Positions 22,801 to 31,290 of a stretch of 64,000 bases of DNA are shown here, in pieces (within the stretch, counting starts at the first letter, position 1; each line of letters begins with the position of its first letter). The notes under the pieces are model-generated. The model saw only the letters and a list, made by a program, of their open reading frames with translations. It was not told the origin of the DNA and did not search any database. Made by a program: the position numbers and the translations under genes. Origin of the DNA: Ligula intestinalis. Taxonomy: Eukaryota > Platyhelminthes > Cestoda > Diphyllobothriidea > Diphyllobothriidae. The stretch spans positions 41,139,907 to 41,203,906 of the forward strand of contig JAYGXS010000004.1 of NCBI GenBank assembly GCA_036362985.1, read 5' to 3'.

Positions 22801-25800
22801 CCTGTAGACCGCGTTGCGCACGCAGAGAGATGAGAATTTCACTCTATCCTGTTGGCAAACTAAGCTTTGTAGTCGGCGACTGGGCTTATTAGCCGGCGGA
22901 TTTTGCTATGTAAAATTCCGTCCCAAGCTGATTTTGGTTTAATGCGCAAATGAGCATATAAACCGTTGGCTTAATAACCGGCGACTACAGTATTGTTGAT
23001 ATTATACTCGAAACACCACTGGTGGACAGTTGTCCTAAGGATTAACGAAAACTCATCAACTCTATATGATACGTACATCTGCGCGTTGTATATAAACAAA
23101 GTGTTTACCCATATAATTTAAACACAAGATGGCCAGATTGCTGCTAGAATGTTGGTCCTCGACTGGCACACTAAACAGAGCCATGGACTTTCATCCCACC
23201 TCTCAAGCGCTCCGCAAAAGGCTAATATCGGCTCAGAACGGAGCAATAGGTCGGGCAAAGAGATATAAGCAAGGCCGACAGCCAGCAGCAGCGAGCAAAG
23301 AGGGTGGACACGCTCACGAGACACAAAAACGACTTGACACAGCTCAAGAAGACGCTCGTGAGAGCGCAAGCAACATGACACATGGGCATTAAGCAAGGCG
23401 AATGGTCGTTCACATTTATCTGATGTGAACATGAGATCAGATACCATGCTCTGACGATGGAAGCGAGCGAGCTTTTGAAACGTCAGTAAAAATACACTTT
23501 GGTCCCAGAACTCGTCTCTGCTTCTTCTTCCTCTTCCGGGGATGATGTAAAGAAACGCATATATTTTTTTCCAGGAGAAGGTAAAAAGTTACCGTTACAT
23601 ATGTGTTGGACATTTTTTATAAGGGAGTAAGATATGCAAAAAAACATATACATTTTTCTTTGGCGAGTGATAGAGGAAAAGAAACGGGGACGATTGTCGG
23701 TCAGAATCAGGCACGTTGCGGTGTGTCAATTAATTAGAAGCTGCGTTCGTGGCCTATCCGTCGGCTTTGACAGACTCTCGAGGATTCGGTCAGTCGGGCG
23801 AACCTAACGTACCGTGAAATGAAACAAAAGGTGGTCTAGAGATAATGCTAACATTCGAGGGAATTTGATTGGTCAAATCTCGGCCAGCGCGACACAACCC
23901 TTTGTCCTTTTTTCTGGCGGCGAGAACATTTTTTTTGCTCTTAAATAAAAGAGATTCATGAGGAATTCCGTTTTGGCTTAACGCTACTGCCATTGTAGCC
24001 TTCGTGACTAAAATGGGAAGGGTTGGAGTTGATTTTGGTCTGTTGAATATGCTTGGTGTCGCACAACCCTCAATCAATAGCTTTCCACTCAGCTGCTGCA
24101 TTATATATAATAATAACTAATGAACCAACAGGCAGTTTTCTTTATAAAAAAGGTTTCCTGATCATAAAATCCACTCAACAGATCGGAATAACAAGACCAA
24201 CTGTACACTTAACTACGAACATACGTTTTGGCCCTAAATTTTCGTGAGTTAAGCCATTCCATGTTTCATGTTTTTTTTGTTGTCTAGTAAACAGGTCGCC
24301 CATAGTCTGTGCGCTTTTGGCCTGAAAACCGCAAATTGCCATCCGCTTGGTGTAGCATTAGCCAAATAGGTAGACGTTGGATAGCTTGTGAAAGCCTGGC
24401 ATAGAGAGCTGACTTTGATGTTGCACAGACTTGTGAGTCGCTAGTTTTTTTTCGAGGGAGAGACGTTTAAACTTTCGGTTCGCGGCCACATTTGTACTCG
24501 TACGGCATCTGTCTGCTTTGCTGCCTCTACTCGAACAAGGTACGCCTCCTGAGAAGTCTTTACCGGAAAGAACGGTATAGAAGACGAAGAAACGATCACT
24601 GGAACAAGACTTTTATTGTCCTGACGCATATCTCAGACTTGTCTACGATTACATATGACTAAGGATTCCCGATGGAATCCAAAACGTCAAGACAATAAAA
24701 CTGTTGTTCCAGTGATCGTTTCTTCGTCTTCTGAACTGCCTCCTTGAACTCGCATATTCAATTCTTTTGGCAAAGAACGGTATGTTAAGGATTAAAAAAT
24801 TAATTATGGAATCGTTAGAGACAGCAGAAAGCCTATGCAAATAACCTCCCTTCTGCGCTTTTAGTAATATTTATTAGAAGAAGGCGATGGGCGTACATTC
24901 ATTGTAACTACACCAAAGGGCTCCAGAGATTACTACTAATTGCCAATACAAGGCAACATTAGCGTCCCAGGAAGTAATTGCGAAGAAGATGCTATCGCTG
25001 GGACAAGATTTTTATTTGCCTGACTTTCGAAGTCCGTCGCGGATTCCTCATCAGAGACATTAGGATAAAGAGGTGATTCTTACACACGGAATTGCAGTAT
25101 TTATAGGGTACAATCACCATGATAGTGCCACCTATGATAATTAACGACTTCCTTATCGAGGTTATTTGCTCGCTTGTGCGCTAATTGCTTGATAACTGGC
25201 TTGCGGGCCGTGACCTTCCGAAATTTCATCACACGTGGTGGAGCTGGACGCGATGATTGCTCGGCCATCTGCTTCCCCGGTGTTGGCGTTGAATGACGCG
25301 TTGGCTTGTGCGTTCCCCAATTACCGACTTGCTTTCGCCAAATGGAGCCTCAGCACCGAATATGAATTTAGCAGGTCATTGTACTTGTTTATAGACTGGG
25401 GGCCCGTTAACCATGACTCAAGTAATTTGTGACTCACGCGAGTGTCACCTCTAGCGAGAATGGCGGCCTCGAGACCGATTTGGTTCTCGAGACCCGGCCA
25501 CACATTTAAATTTGATGAGGCCGAAACTCATGCAAGAGGTGACTATTGATTGAGTCGCGTAATACTTGAGTCCTGTTTAACGGGCCCTCGGTCTATAAAC
25601 AAGTGTAGTGACCGGCTCAATCGATATTCTGTGCTGAGGCTCCGTTTGGCCAAACCAAGAAGTCACTTGGGGAACGCACAAGCCAACGCAGGGGAACCAG
25701 ATGGCCGAGCAATCATCACGTCCAATTCCACCACGTTCGATGAAAGTTCACTAGGTCGCGGTCCGCACGCCCGTCATCGGGCCATTAGCACACAATCGGA

Positions 25801-26776
25801 AAAATATCCTCGATAGACGAGTCGTTAATTGTTATAAATGGCAGTATCATAGTGACTTTATCCCAGTAATACTGCAACTCCTTGTGCACCAATTACCTGT
25901 CTCAACAAATGTCTCTGACGGAGAATCCGCAACGAAATTCGAAACGTCAGGAGAAAAAACGGCTTTTATCAGCGATAGCATCTTATTCTCAATTACTAGT
26001 AATGTATGTCACACTACCTAAATCTAATAAGTAAACATTTTTATAAACATATATTCCACGGGACACTTATTCTTGTGCTCTGACTGGAATTCTGCTGCTT
26101 GATAATCAGTATAAAGACATAACTTACATAATCGCCTCTAACCGATTTCATCTTTCAGAATTCCAACAATTACTTGTGAGCTAGTCACATATTGCACCTT
26201 CATCCGAACTGCTCTTATTTCTCGTTTGAACGATTGTGCTATTATGCCTTAACCTGTTCTTCACAAGACTGTATTCGAACCGCGCTGCATGTTACATTAA
26301 AACGCGAAATTTCTTCAAGGCCCTTGAGGACAGTTCTGCTGCACTAGATCTTCTCCAGCCTCCAGTGCCGCAGAACCTGCGTGCGCGGGTGCGCGCCCAC
26401 GTTAGACGCGCGGTAGCTTTTTGCAACCTCGAAATGCTCAAAGAAGGTAAATTGTAGAATGAGCAAGCCTCTGCTCCTGCTGTTATCTCCGCCTCCCAGG
26501 CGGGAAGGGGGTGTCTGATAATGATCTAATATAATCTGATGCAACAATGTTCTAAAATAGGCATCAGCTGGTTCCCCCAGTACTGCTCTTTGTCTGGTTT
26601 AAGCCCACTGGTATATTCTTCATTCGATCACTTATCTTCTTTGTTGCCTGTTTTTAGGTATTCAAGAATATGAGGCCGCGGTCAAACTCGACCCCTCTGA
26701 TGAGTCCATCAAACAAGACCTGGGGAATTTGCAAGAAGCTTATCTCAACCCACAAAAAGCTATCGGGACTAAATAA
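10718..26776 (+). CDS. DNAAF4: Dynein axonemal assembly factor 4 (DNAAF4/DYX1C1), nine exons
   Basis: Joined exons: 10718-10840, 14272-14422, 14460-14593, 14633-14743, 14787-14996, 18014-18123, 19150-19230, 26268-26446, 26658-26776. They sum to 1218 nt, that is 405 codons plus TAA, with consistent phases and GT..AG at every intron. Residues 1-91 form the CS (p23-like) domain ([20 protein letters not shown]), 92-200 a charged helix, 220-232 the conserved [13 protein letters not shown] block, and ~274-405 three TPRs with the LYSNRAACY signature. Length is close to the ~420 residues of vertebrate DNAAF4. In that family the protein works in the cytoplasm with HSP90/HSP70-type chaperones to preassemble axonemal dynein arms for motile cilia. 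No stop or frameshift was seen, so the gene looks functional. Confidence 0.95.
10929..11418. repeat. Mosaic of direct and inverted repeats with a tRNA-like segment
   Basis: A ~78-bp direct repeat sharing CGATCTGTCAGAGGAC and CGTCCGTCCATGTTGCCA lies at 10929-11007 and 11243-11325. An ~80-bp inverted repeat sharing CATGGGACACTAGGAA lies at 11020-11101 and 11335-11418. Between them, on the - strand, 11215-11130 is tRNA-like (CGTAGCTCAACTGTTAGGAC, then CGCGAGTTCAAATC). It looks like nested or tandem copies of one short element. Confidence 0.7.
13475..13894. repeat. Long imperfect palindrome (foldback element)
   Basis: Left arm from CTTTGGGATGTAAAGGTTAC (13475) and right arm ending GTAACCTTTATATCCCAAAG (13894) are inverted copies of ~190 bp around a ~40-nt AT-rich centre. 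The inner arms share CTGATTGGTAGGTGTG / CACACCTACCAATCAG and ACGAAAGCC / GACGAAGGCC-type sequence. No ORF lies inside. Probably a foldback or MITE-type insertion in DNAAF4 intron 1. Confidence 0.8.
14272..14422 (+). CDS. DNAAF4: DNAAF4 exon 2 (CS domain, second half)
   Basis: Follows the acceptor TTCCTTTAG and reads [14 protein letters not shown], then [20 protein letters not shown], the rest of the CS domain including the conserved Trp. It leaves one base (phase 1) at the donor GTGCGT. The following intron is only 37 nt. Confidence 0.93.
14460..14593 (+). CDS. DNAAF4: DNAAF4 exon 3 (charged helix)
   Basis: Acceptor ATTTCACAG. Completes an Asn codon and reads [20 protein letters not shown] to GAMMK. 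The ALSVMMK-like position is conserved in the family. Ends at donor GTATTC. The next intron is 39 nt, a multiple of three, and only its own acceptor TAG stops read-through. Confidence 0.92.
14633..14743 (+). CDS. DNAAF4: DNAAF4 exon 4 (charged helix, continued)
   Basis: 37 codons, [15 protein letters not shown] to KKKAEEE, between acceptor ATCATGTAG and donor GTTGGT. The composition is strongly helical and coiled-coil-like. The next intron is 43 nt. Confidence 0.9.
14787..14996 (+). CDS. DNAAF4: DNAAF4 exon 5 (helix end and FTPRVFPT block)
   Basis: 70 codons after acceptor TTCTTGTTAG. Its second half carries [17 protein letters not shown], the most diagnostic stretch for this family, followed by VVEEEK. 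Ends at donor GTAAAT. A 3017-nt intron follows. Confidence 0.95.
14997..18013 (+). other. DNAAF4 intron 5
   Basis: 3017 nt, GT..AG. Apart from a dispersed repeat at 17655-17850 no feature was recognised. Several short open frames (15253-15525, 15369-15671, 16903-17094) have no family resemblance. Confidence 0.85.
17655..17850 (-). repeat. Dispersed repeat family R1, copy A
   Basis: On the - strand it reads GCAGCATCTACCACACTC and ATCAAGACAAGGTCAAGAAG, then ACCAGAGGCAGGAG. Copy B at 27480-27720 reads GCGGCATCTACTGCACTC and ATCAAGACAGAGGCAAGAAG, then ACCGGAGACGGGAT in the same order. A third partial copy lies at 58075-58200. Confidence 0.6.
18014..18123 (+). CDS. DNAAF4: DNAAF4 exon 6 (linker and start of TPR1)
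   Basis: Follows acceptor TCTTTTTCAG and reads [15 protein letters not shown] to DPIWLQKKA, leaving two bases. Donor GTAAGT is a strong consensus. The [10 protein letters not shown] junction corresponds to the conserved Trp-Leu before the first TPR. Confidence 0.93.
18124..19149 (+). other. DNAAF4 intron 6
   Basis: 1026 nt, GT..AG, with a T-rich tract before the acceptor. No repeat or gene recognised inside. Confidence 0.85.
19150..19230 (+). CDS. DNAAF4: DNAAF4 exon 7 (TPR1)
   Basis: Acceptor TGTTTTTTTAG. Completes an Asn and reads [20 protein letters not shown] to KLP, leaving two bases before donor GTATCC. A 7037-nt intron, loaded with transposon relics, follows. Confidence 0.92.
19560..19680 (-). 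repeat. Penelope-type terminal repeat fragment
   Basis: Contains TTATTATCCTGACGTTTCGG and ATCCATCGTCAGAGATAATC, the reverse-orientation version of the GAAACGTC terminal motif seen at 23470, 25940 and 56285. No coding part is attached. Confidence 0.5.
20490..20790 (+). repeat. GC-rich block, possible LTR fragment
   Basis: Starts with CTAATAAAAGTCTTGCTTGC, which resembles a polyadenylation signal and R/U5 region, and ends with ATTGGTGACAGGCAGC, which resembles an LTR end plus primer-binding site. No second LTR or gag/pol was found, so this is tentative. Confidence 0.2.
20938..21690 (+). pseudogene. Helitron replicase (Rep) relic
   Basis: Degenerate but unmistakable Helitron N-terminal/Rep sequence. 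From 20938 the reading is [29 protein letters not shown] and KIFGDV, a break, then [11 protein letters not shown] near 21125, the HUH (HAH) motif of rolling-circle nucleases. Next come [19 protein letters not shown] and RRYPKHF, then after a stop [20 protein letters not shown] and [13 protein letters not shown]. At least three stops or frameshifts disable it. Helitrons replicate by a rolling-circle mechanism. The helicase half and the 3' hairpin were not found. It lies in DNAAF4 intron 7. Confidence 0.85.
21700..22465. other. Intron 7 segment, no feature seen
   Basis: Between the Helitron relic and the TIR element nothing could be assigned. It may include decayed Helitron sequence. Confidence 0.4.
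22470..22988. mobile_element. 519-bp TIR element with repeated subterminal motif
   Basis: The ends are GTAGTCGCCG (22470) and CGGCGACTAC (22988). The motif GGCTTAATAA, or a close variant followed by a CGG, occurs four times: near each end and in two internal positions (about 22512 and 22880), in both orientations. The internal sequence has no transposase. This fits a non-autonomous DNA transposon. Superfamily unknown. Confidence 0.65.
23129..23560 (+). mobile_element. 5'-truncated Penelope-like element (endonuclease end plus terminal repeat)
   Basis: Residues [20 protein letters not shown] then SQALRKR align with the C-terminal end of the Penelope GIY-YIG domain seen at 55949-56257 (SRLLQEAWHSRAESINRHFE then YLALREQ). 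The frame runs on to TAA at 23390. It is followed by the terminal motif GAAACGTCAG (23476) and GGTCCCAGAACTC, and by CTTCCGGGGATGATGTAAA. Only the 3' end of the element remains. Penelope elements are retroelements with a GIY-YIG endonuclease. Confidence 0.65.
24579..24732. repeat. 154-bp hairpin with Penelope-type arms
   Basis: The left arm AGAAGACGAAGAAACGATCA (24579 onwards) and the right arm ending TGATCGTTTCTTCGTCTTCT (24732) are inverted copies over ~48 bp. Both run inward to a CCTGACG / CGTCAAG motif like other Penelope ends here. This may be two terminal repeats joined head to head. Confidence 0.75.
24985..25985. repeat. 1-kb palindrome built from two inverted Penelope-type ends
   Basis: Left arm 24985-25453 and right arm 25536-25985 are inverted copies with small indels, roughly three quarters identical by eye. 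Shared landmarks are AGATGCTATCGCTG at the outer end, CCTGACTTTCGAA/CCTGACGTTTCGAA, TCAGAGACAT, GATGATTGCTCGGCCATCTG, GGCTTGTGCGTTCCCCAA, GGAGCCTCAGCAC and CACTTGTTTATAGACC-like. The ~80-bp spacer includes GGCGGCCTCGAGACCG. No coding region lies inside. Confidence 0.85.
26268..26446 (+). CDS. DNAAF4: DNAAF4 exon 8 (TPR2 and start of TPR3)
   Basis: Acceptor TTCTTCACAAG. Reads [20 protein letters not shown], a classic TPR consensus, then [20 protein letters not shown]. Ends with one base before donor GTAAAT. The Arg-rich RAHVRR is shared with other DNAAF4 proteins. Confidence 0.95.
26447..26657 (+). other. DNAAF4 intron 8
   Basis: 211 nt, GT..AG, with a T-rich acceptor. Nothing else recognised. 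Confidence 0.88.
26658..26776 (+). CDS. DNAAF4: DNAAF4 exon 9 (terminal exon)
   Basis: Acceptor GCCTGTTTTTAG. Completes Gly and reads [20 protein letters not shown] to AIGTK, then TAA at 26774-26776. No AATAAA was seen in the next few hundred bases, so the poly(A) signal may be a variant. Confidence 0.93.
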
Positions 26777-27479
26777 TGGCCTCGGAGCGTCCAACTCTCT
26801 CATATTACTTTTTGCCTTTTATGTTGACAGTTAGGGCCCCCATCTTGGCAACTTTTTCCCCATGGAAGAACTTACTCTTTTGCACATATTTATCCGTTCC
26901 AGACCTCAACGCTCTCTGCTAAGATCTTGGAAGATTTTCAAGTATCTGTAAGGAGGGCAAAAGACGCAGGTGCTCATTTGGAGACTACAGTTTTTCTAGC
27001 GGAAAGGCTGGTCGAATTCGTAATGTCTCTCAGTCGGTGCATATTTAAGTGAATAGTGATCTCCTGAGCTTGCAGCAAGGAAAAGTTGAAAAAGTTGGCC
27101 GTAGCAGGGAGCAGTATTGTTAGTTGTAACGAAGTGGCAACGTAAGAGGAACCAACCGAGAAACTGCTTGAACTTCTAGAAGTTGAACTGACAAACCGGG
27201 ACGATGGAATAGCAGTTGTCGCAGTCAGTCAGTCTTGTCCAAAATGTGGGCCTTGGCGTGTCTAGCGTTGCGACATGAGCCAGTTGATCATCCAACAGCG
27301 TCCTCACTAATGGACACGAATATCTGAGTTCGATATGTTGGGTCAACAATGTAGCAGCAAAGCCTGTACGGACTGCTTTTCTTTCTAAATACTCGACACG
27401 ACCGTTTGACTATCGATTTCAACGATGTCCACCATATACCCCAAACAGCGTGGTGCAGGGACGGTAACTTGCGCGTGAG
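26777..27479. other. DNAAF4 3' flank
   Basis: Presumed 3' UTR and intergenic sequence. No canonical AATAAA and no ORF of note. Confidence 0.5.
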
Positions 27480-27720
27480 TTAGTTTTAAGCGATGGTAGA
27501 AATGCGCGGCATCTACTGCACTCGGTCCTCCCCCACGCACCTGTGCCCAACATCAAGACAGAGGCAAGAAGACCGGAGACGGGATCGGGCGCAGGTGTCT
27601 GGCGCGGCCGAAGCCGCCTCTATTCGTGCCATCGCGCTCCCCAGGTTCAGCATTTGGTATGGGCGCGCAAACCGAATAACCCCTGCCGTACAATGATCTG
27701 GCCTCCGTGATGGTCCTGTG
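27480..27720 (+). repeat. Dispersed repeat family R1, copy B
   Basis: GC-rich copy related to 17655-17850 (opposite strand) and 58075-58200. It shares GACGGGATCGGGCGCAGG-type sequence with the last. Overlapping open frames on both strands are products of its GC content. Confidence 0.6.
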
Positions 27721-28879
27721 CATCCAGCACGCGGCTCATTTAGGGGCAAAACTCGACACAAAACACGCACGCATATGAAGTACTCTGAAGCCATATATAT
27801 CTATATATATTACGCAATCGTAATAAGTAGCAATTATTTTTCATCTTTCCATGCAGACCATGGTATTATACCGCTGCTTGACACAAGATGCCAACAGGCA
27901 GACAGTAATAGGACTTATGGAATTATTTATCGTACTGACAGCATAGGTAATATTTAAAATCCCAGACAGTTATTTCGACGGTATTCTGCCGCTGCTTGAC
28001 ACAGCTACGAAGGTGCCGGCTCTTCAGTGGGTTACCCTCTGCAGCGACATAATTGAACAGGTCAAGTTATCCATCACATTACTCGTGACGTCATTGTCAG
28101 TGTTTAGAGATCACAACTGCCCACCCCATAGATTAATGTTCCTTTAACAGTTCAAAACACAGGCCGATATCCACTAGATCGCTTAGCCTAGTTAATAGTC
28201 AGAGATCACTCTTTTTGAACTTCGTTCGGGTGATATGGGTCGCTGTAAGGGAAACTTTTAACAGGCATTTTGCTTCATCTTAACTCTCAAACGCTTTTAT
28301 CACTTCTTGGAAATGGTGACTTCAACGAACAGTAGAACACGAGAAGTCGTCCTGTCAAGTTGGGAGATAAGTGTAATTGGTAGGGGGAGGGATCTAACCT
28401 TTGACTATGTGCAACTTGCTGAATAAAACCATCTATTTTGATTGAATAAATTCCTTTCTAACGGTTATCATGGAAACCGGAATGTCTGCTTGCTTCCCTG
28501 ACTTCATATATCTGTCCCTATGAACTGTGCTGGAACTGGGTAGGCCGTAACTCAAAAAAGTTTGAATTACTTCCTACGTCTTCAAGCAAGACCGAAGACT
28601 CCTCGTCAGTGTGAAAGCAACTGCTGCAGGCAGTGGTTACCAACATTGTTGAAGGCACCACAGGAAGACTTATTGCGCGAATATTCTTGAAGTTTGAGAG
28701 CTTGTAGTGGCCCGAGTAGTGGGTGCAGTTGGAGCGCCACAATTATCAGGATAAGAGAGCAGATATCCAATGAAGGGCTCCACTGTGTACAGAAACCGGA
28801 GTTGTTTGCTCAGCCAGCATTGGAAAGGACAGGATGTGTTGACAGTGGTGAGTTCATGATGGAGGGAAACTCATCAAAT

Positions 28880-28990
28880 GACTACGGGACTCGTTTGTCG
28901 CTTTCTGCCTTGGGGTTTACTCTCGAGCACGACCATCAGCTGCACAACAGCCAGTACTGTAGGCGAAAGAAAATTACGGACAATAATCGG
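28880..28990 (+). repeat. Dispersed repeat R2, copy A
   Basis: GCCTTGGGGTTTACTCTCGA, then CAGCTGCACA and GTAGGCGAAAGAA, match in order 30290-30385 (GCCTTGGGGCTCACTCTTGA, CAGCCGCACA, GTAGGCAGAAGAA). It runs directly into a SINE copy. Confidence 0.55.
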
Positions 28991-29130
28991 AGCATGTCAT
29001 TTCGAACCGACAGGTCACAGGTTTGAACCCCACGGCCTTCAAAAATTAAGCATTCGTATGGCTGGCTGATGAGCCAGAAAGCACCATTCCCGTCCCCTCG
29101 TCTTTGTCGGTAATTCTATTTTGAGTGGTT
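28990..29130 (+). repeat. tRNA-derived SINE copy (partial)
   Basis: The B-box-like CACAGGTTTGAACCCCAC is followed by the family body GGCTGGCTGATGAGCCAGAAAG and CCATTCCCGTCC. The A-box part is weak. Confidence 0.55.
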
Positions 29131-30079
29131 GCTGTCGGAATTCAAGAGTGAGCTTTAGGACAGCGGGACGGGTAGGTCGCGTAACACGATCGATGAATGC
29201 CCATCCACCATTGTTACTATTCCCCATCAAAACCGAAAAATAACATGCGCGTGGCTCAACTGGCTGAAATCAGTTGATTGGTTGCAGTTCAGCGCGTCCG
29301 GAACAAGATTGTGTGTTTTGTAGCAACAGCCCTTGTGGTGGATTTGGGTGACTTTCTGAGCCCCGAGCTCCTGCTATAAGATAACCATGCAATGGCCTCT
29401 GCGGCAACCTGTGCTTCTGTCCTTTAAACGAACTTTTGGAGAAGCAAAGCTTTTCTTTTGTTTTAAGAGGGCACCGGTCTATTGCTTTGTTCAGTGCACC
29501 CCTGCGGCAAGGTTAGCTTGCCCTCACAGATTCGTTGACCTTACAGACTGACCGACCGTTGCACGAGCGTACATATGCACCCATATAACCGTAGGCACGC
29601 TTGTCTCTCGTAGTGCAACAAACCACTTAGACACATTAATTTTGATCTGACCCCACTTCCCTCATATTTCGACCACCGCGAACGTCGGCATGCACCGTGT
29701 CCTCCCTCAATGAGCTTAGTACCGACGAGTAACAATCAAGCGAGTTTATAGCGAGGATGGCTAGCGCAGTATTAACCCCACTCGCCCCGGCCTCTTTGGC
29801 GGGACATTATCAGGATGCCTGGATATGGACTCGGGTGCCGTGCCTCACACAAACCGGGCTTCACAGTATGTCTCAATGTCTCAAAACGTGTACTGATGTG
29901 AGTGCCATAAAGACAGGCCACATTAAGGACGCATCACTGCGGTACAATCATTGGTCCTGAAAAAAATGAATTATCCTGGCATTTTGGTAGCATTCCAAGT
30001 CATGACCCTTAGCTAATCAATATAAATTCAAGCGCGTCAGATTTATTATTGTACTAGATGCAGATAGTATTGTCGGCAA

Positions 30080-30215
30080 AGATAAACGTGACTGGCATGG
30101 TCATTATTGGCTCATTGGCCGTCATCAGGCACTCATATCCAACCCCACGTGGTGCACCACCCGAGACTCGAACCCGCGTTCTGCTGAACAGAGATTCAAC
30201 GGTCCAAACCTCGGA
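30080..30215 (-). repeat. tRNA-derived SINE copy
   Basis: Contains the reversed B-box GAGACTCGAACCCGCG and the reversed body GTCATTATTGGCTCATTGGC, CGTCATCAGGCA. Same family as 47810-47956. Confidence 0.6.
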
Positions 30216-30289
30216 GCAACGGGCATGTTTCCTCGCCGGTTTATATGGGAAATATTGACCTTTCTGTATGAAGGTCACTGATCATTCGT

Positions 30290-30385
30290 CCCGTTCTGCC
30301 TTGGGGCTCACTCTTGAGTCCCGTCAGCAGCCGCACAGTGGCTGGCTGGGTAGGCAGAAGAACATTGTCAAAAAAGACAAGAGGA
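30290..30385 (+). repeat. Dispersed repeat R2, copy B
   Basis: Second copy of the R2 sequence at 28880-28990, again adjoining a SINE fragment. Confidence 0.55.
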
Positions 30386-30462
30386 ACTAGGATGACCATT
30401 TCTGGCTCGTTAGCCGTCAGCAGCCAGTTAAACCCAACCCCAGGTGGTGCACCACAAGAGAT
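30385..30462 (-). repeat. tRNA-derived SINE fragment
   Basis: Reversed SINE body GACCATTTCTGGCTCGTTAG, CCGTCAGCAGCCAG, then CCCAACCCCAGGTGGTGCAC, as in the copy at 30080-30215. The tRNA-like head is missing. Confidence 0.55.
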
Positions 30463-31290
30463 GCGCTGATACGGTGGGGGTGGGTGGCTGTCCCAGTGTA
30501 GGCCCCACTCCCCATCCCACTCCGAGCCACGGATCAGCTAGGCGGTGGCCCGTTGGTAGCGCTGGAGGAGAGAGTGAAGTCGACCTTCAGCGCATTTCCT
30601 TTCTCACTATAACCAATCTGATGCGCTTGAAGGTAAGGCGGTGCGCTGAAAGCCGTGGCTTGGAGAGTTGCTAACTGACAGGATAATGAAGACACCACAG
30701 TCAGACCAGTGTGTGTCTTGTTGTGTGGAGTAGCTTACTGTGGGTTGAGAGTCAGTCTCAATGGCTCCTCCTTAATATGGCCTTTATGGCGCTCCCAGTC
30801 GGGAGCCTACCCAGCGAGGTATGCTGTTGAGAAGCGTGTTGGTGTTGGTCACGCCAGTCGCCTGCGTCTTCCCCAAACTGCGGTCTTCTCAACTTTTGCC
30901 TTGACACCCGGTTCGAATGTGGGAGTGGCATGAGAGTAGGCAGATCCGGCGAGTCTTCTTTAACTGTAATCTAGCCGCAGTCCCCACGTTGCGTCAGCCA
31001 GATTTGGTTCGTGGAGAACGAGGGTTAAAATGTCGTAGGACCCACCCTCCCAGTCGACTGTTCGCGCCCGTCAACCAACTGGTGAAAGAATTAAGTGTGA
31101 TGGCTGACGCAGCGGAAGGACCCACATCCTACGTATGCCAACTCACTCCACCATATATAGAAAGAAGTTTGTGCTTCGGCGACCGCTGCGTAACCCGATA
31201 TACGCTTCCCGTGAGCCACTTGGAGTTCCCTTTTGATGCAGCGCATCTTAAGCGCAACCAACTATGCTGGTCACAGGAGCAACCGACTTA
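30463..31290. other. GC-richer intergenic block, possible repeat
   Basis: Higher GC than its surroundings with several overlapping short open frames. It includes a B-box-like CCGGTTCGAATGTGGG at ~30908. No domain recognised; probably a repeat of unknown type. Confidence 0.3.

Larger units (their letters stand above)
19231..26267 (+). other. DNAAF4 intron 7, transposon-rich
   Basis: 7037 nt, GT..AG, splitting TPR1 from TPR2. It contains a Penelope-type end (19560-19680), an LTR-like block (20490-20790), a Helitron replicase relic (20938-21690), a 519-bp TIR element, a Penelope endonuclease fragment with its end, a 154-bp hairpin and a 1-kb palindrome. Almost half of this intron can be assigned to mobile elements by eye. 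Confidence 0.9.
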
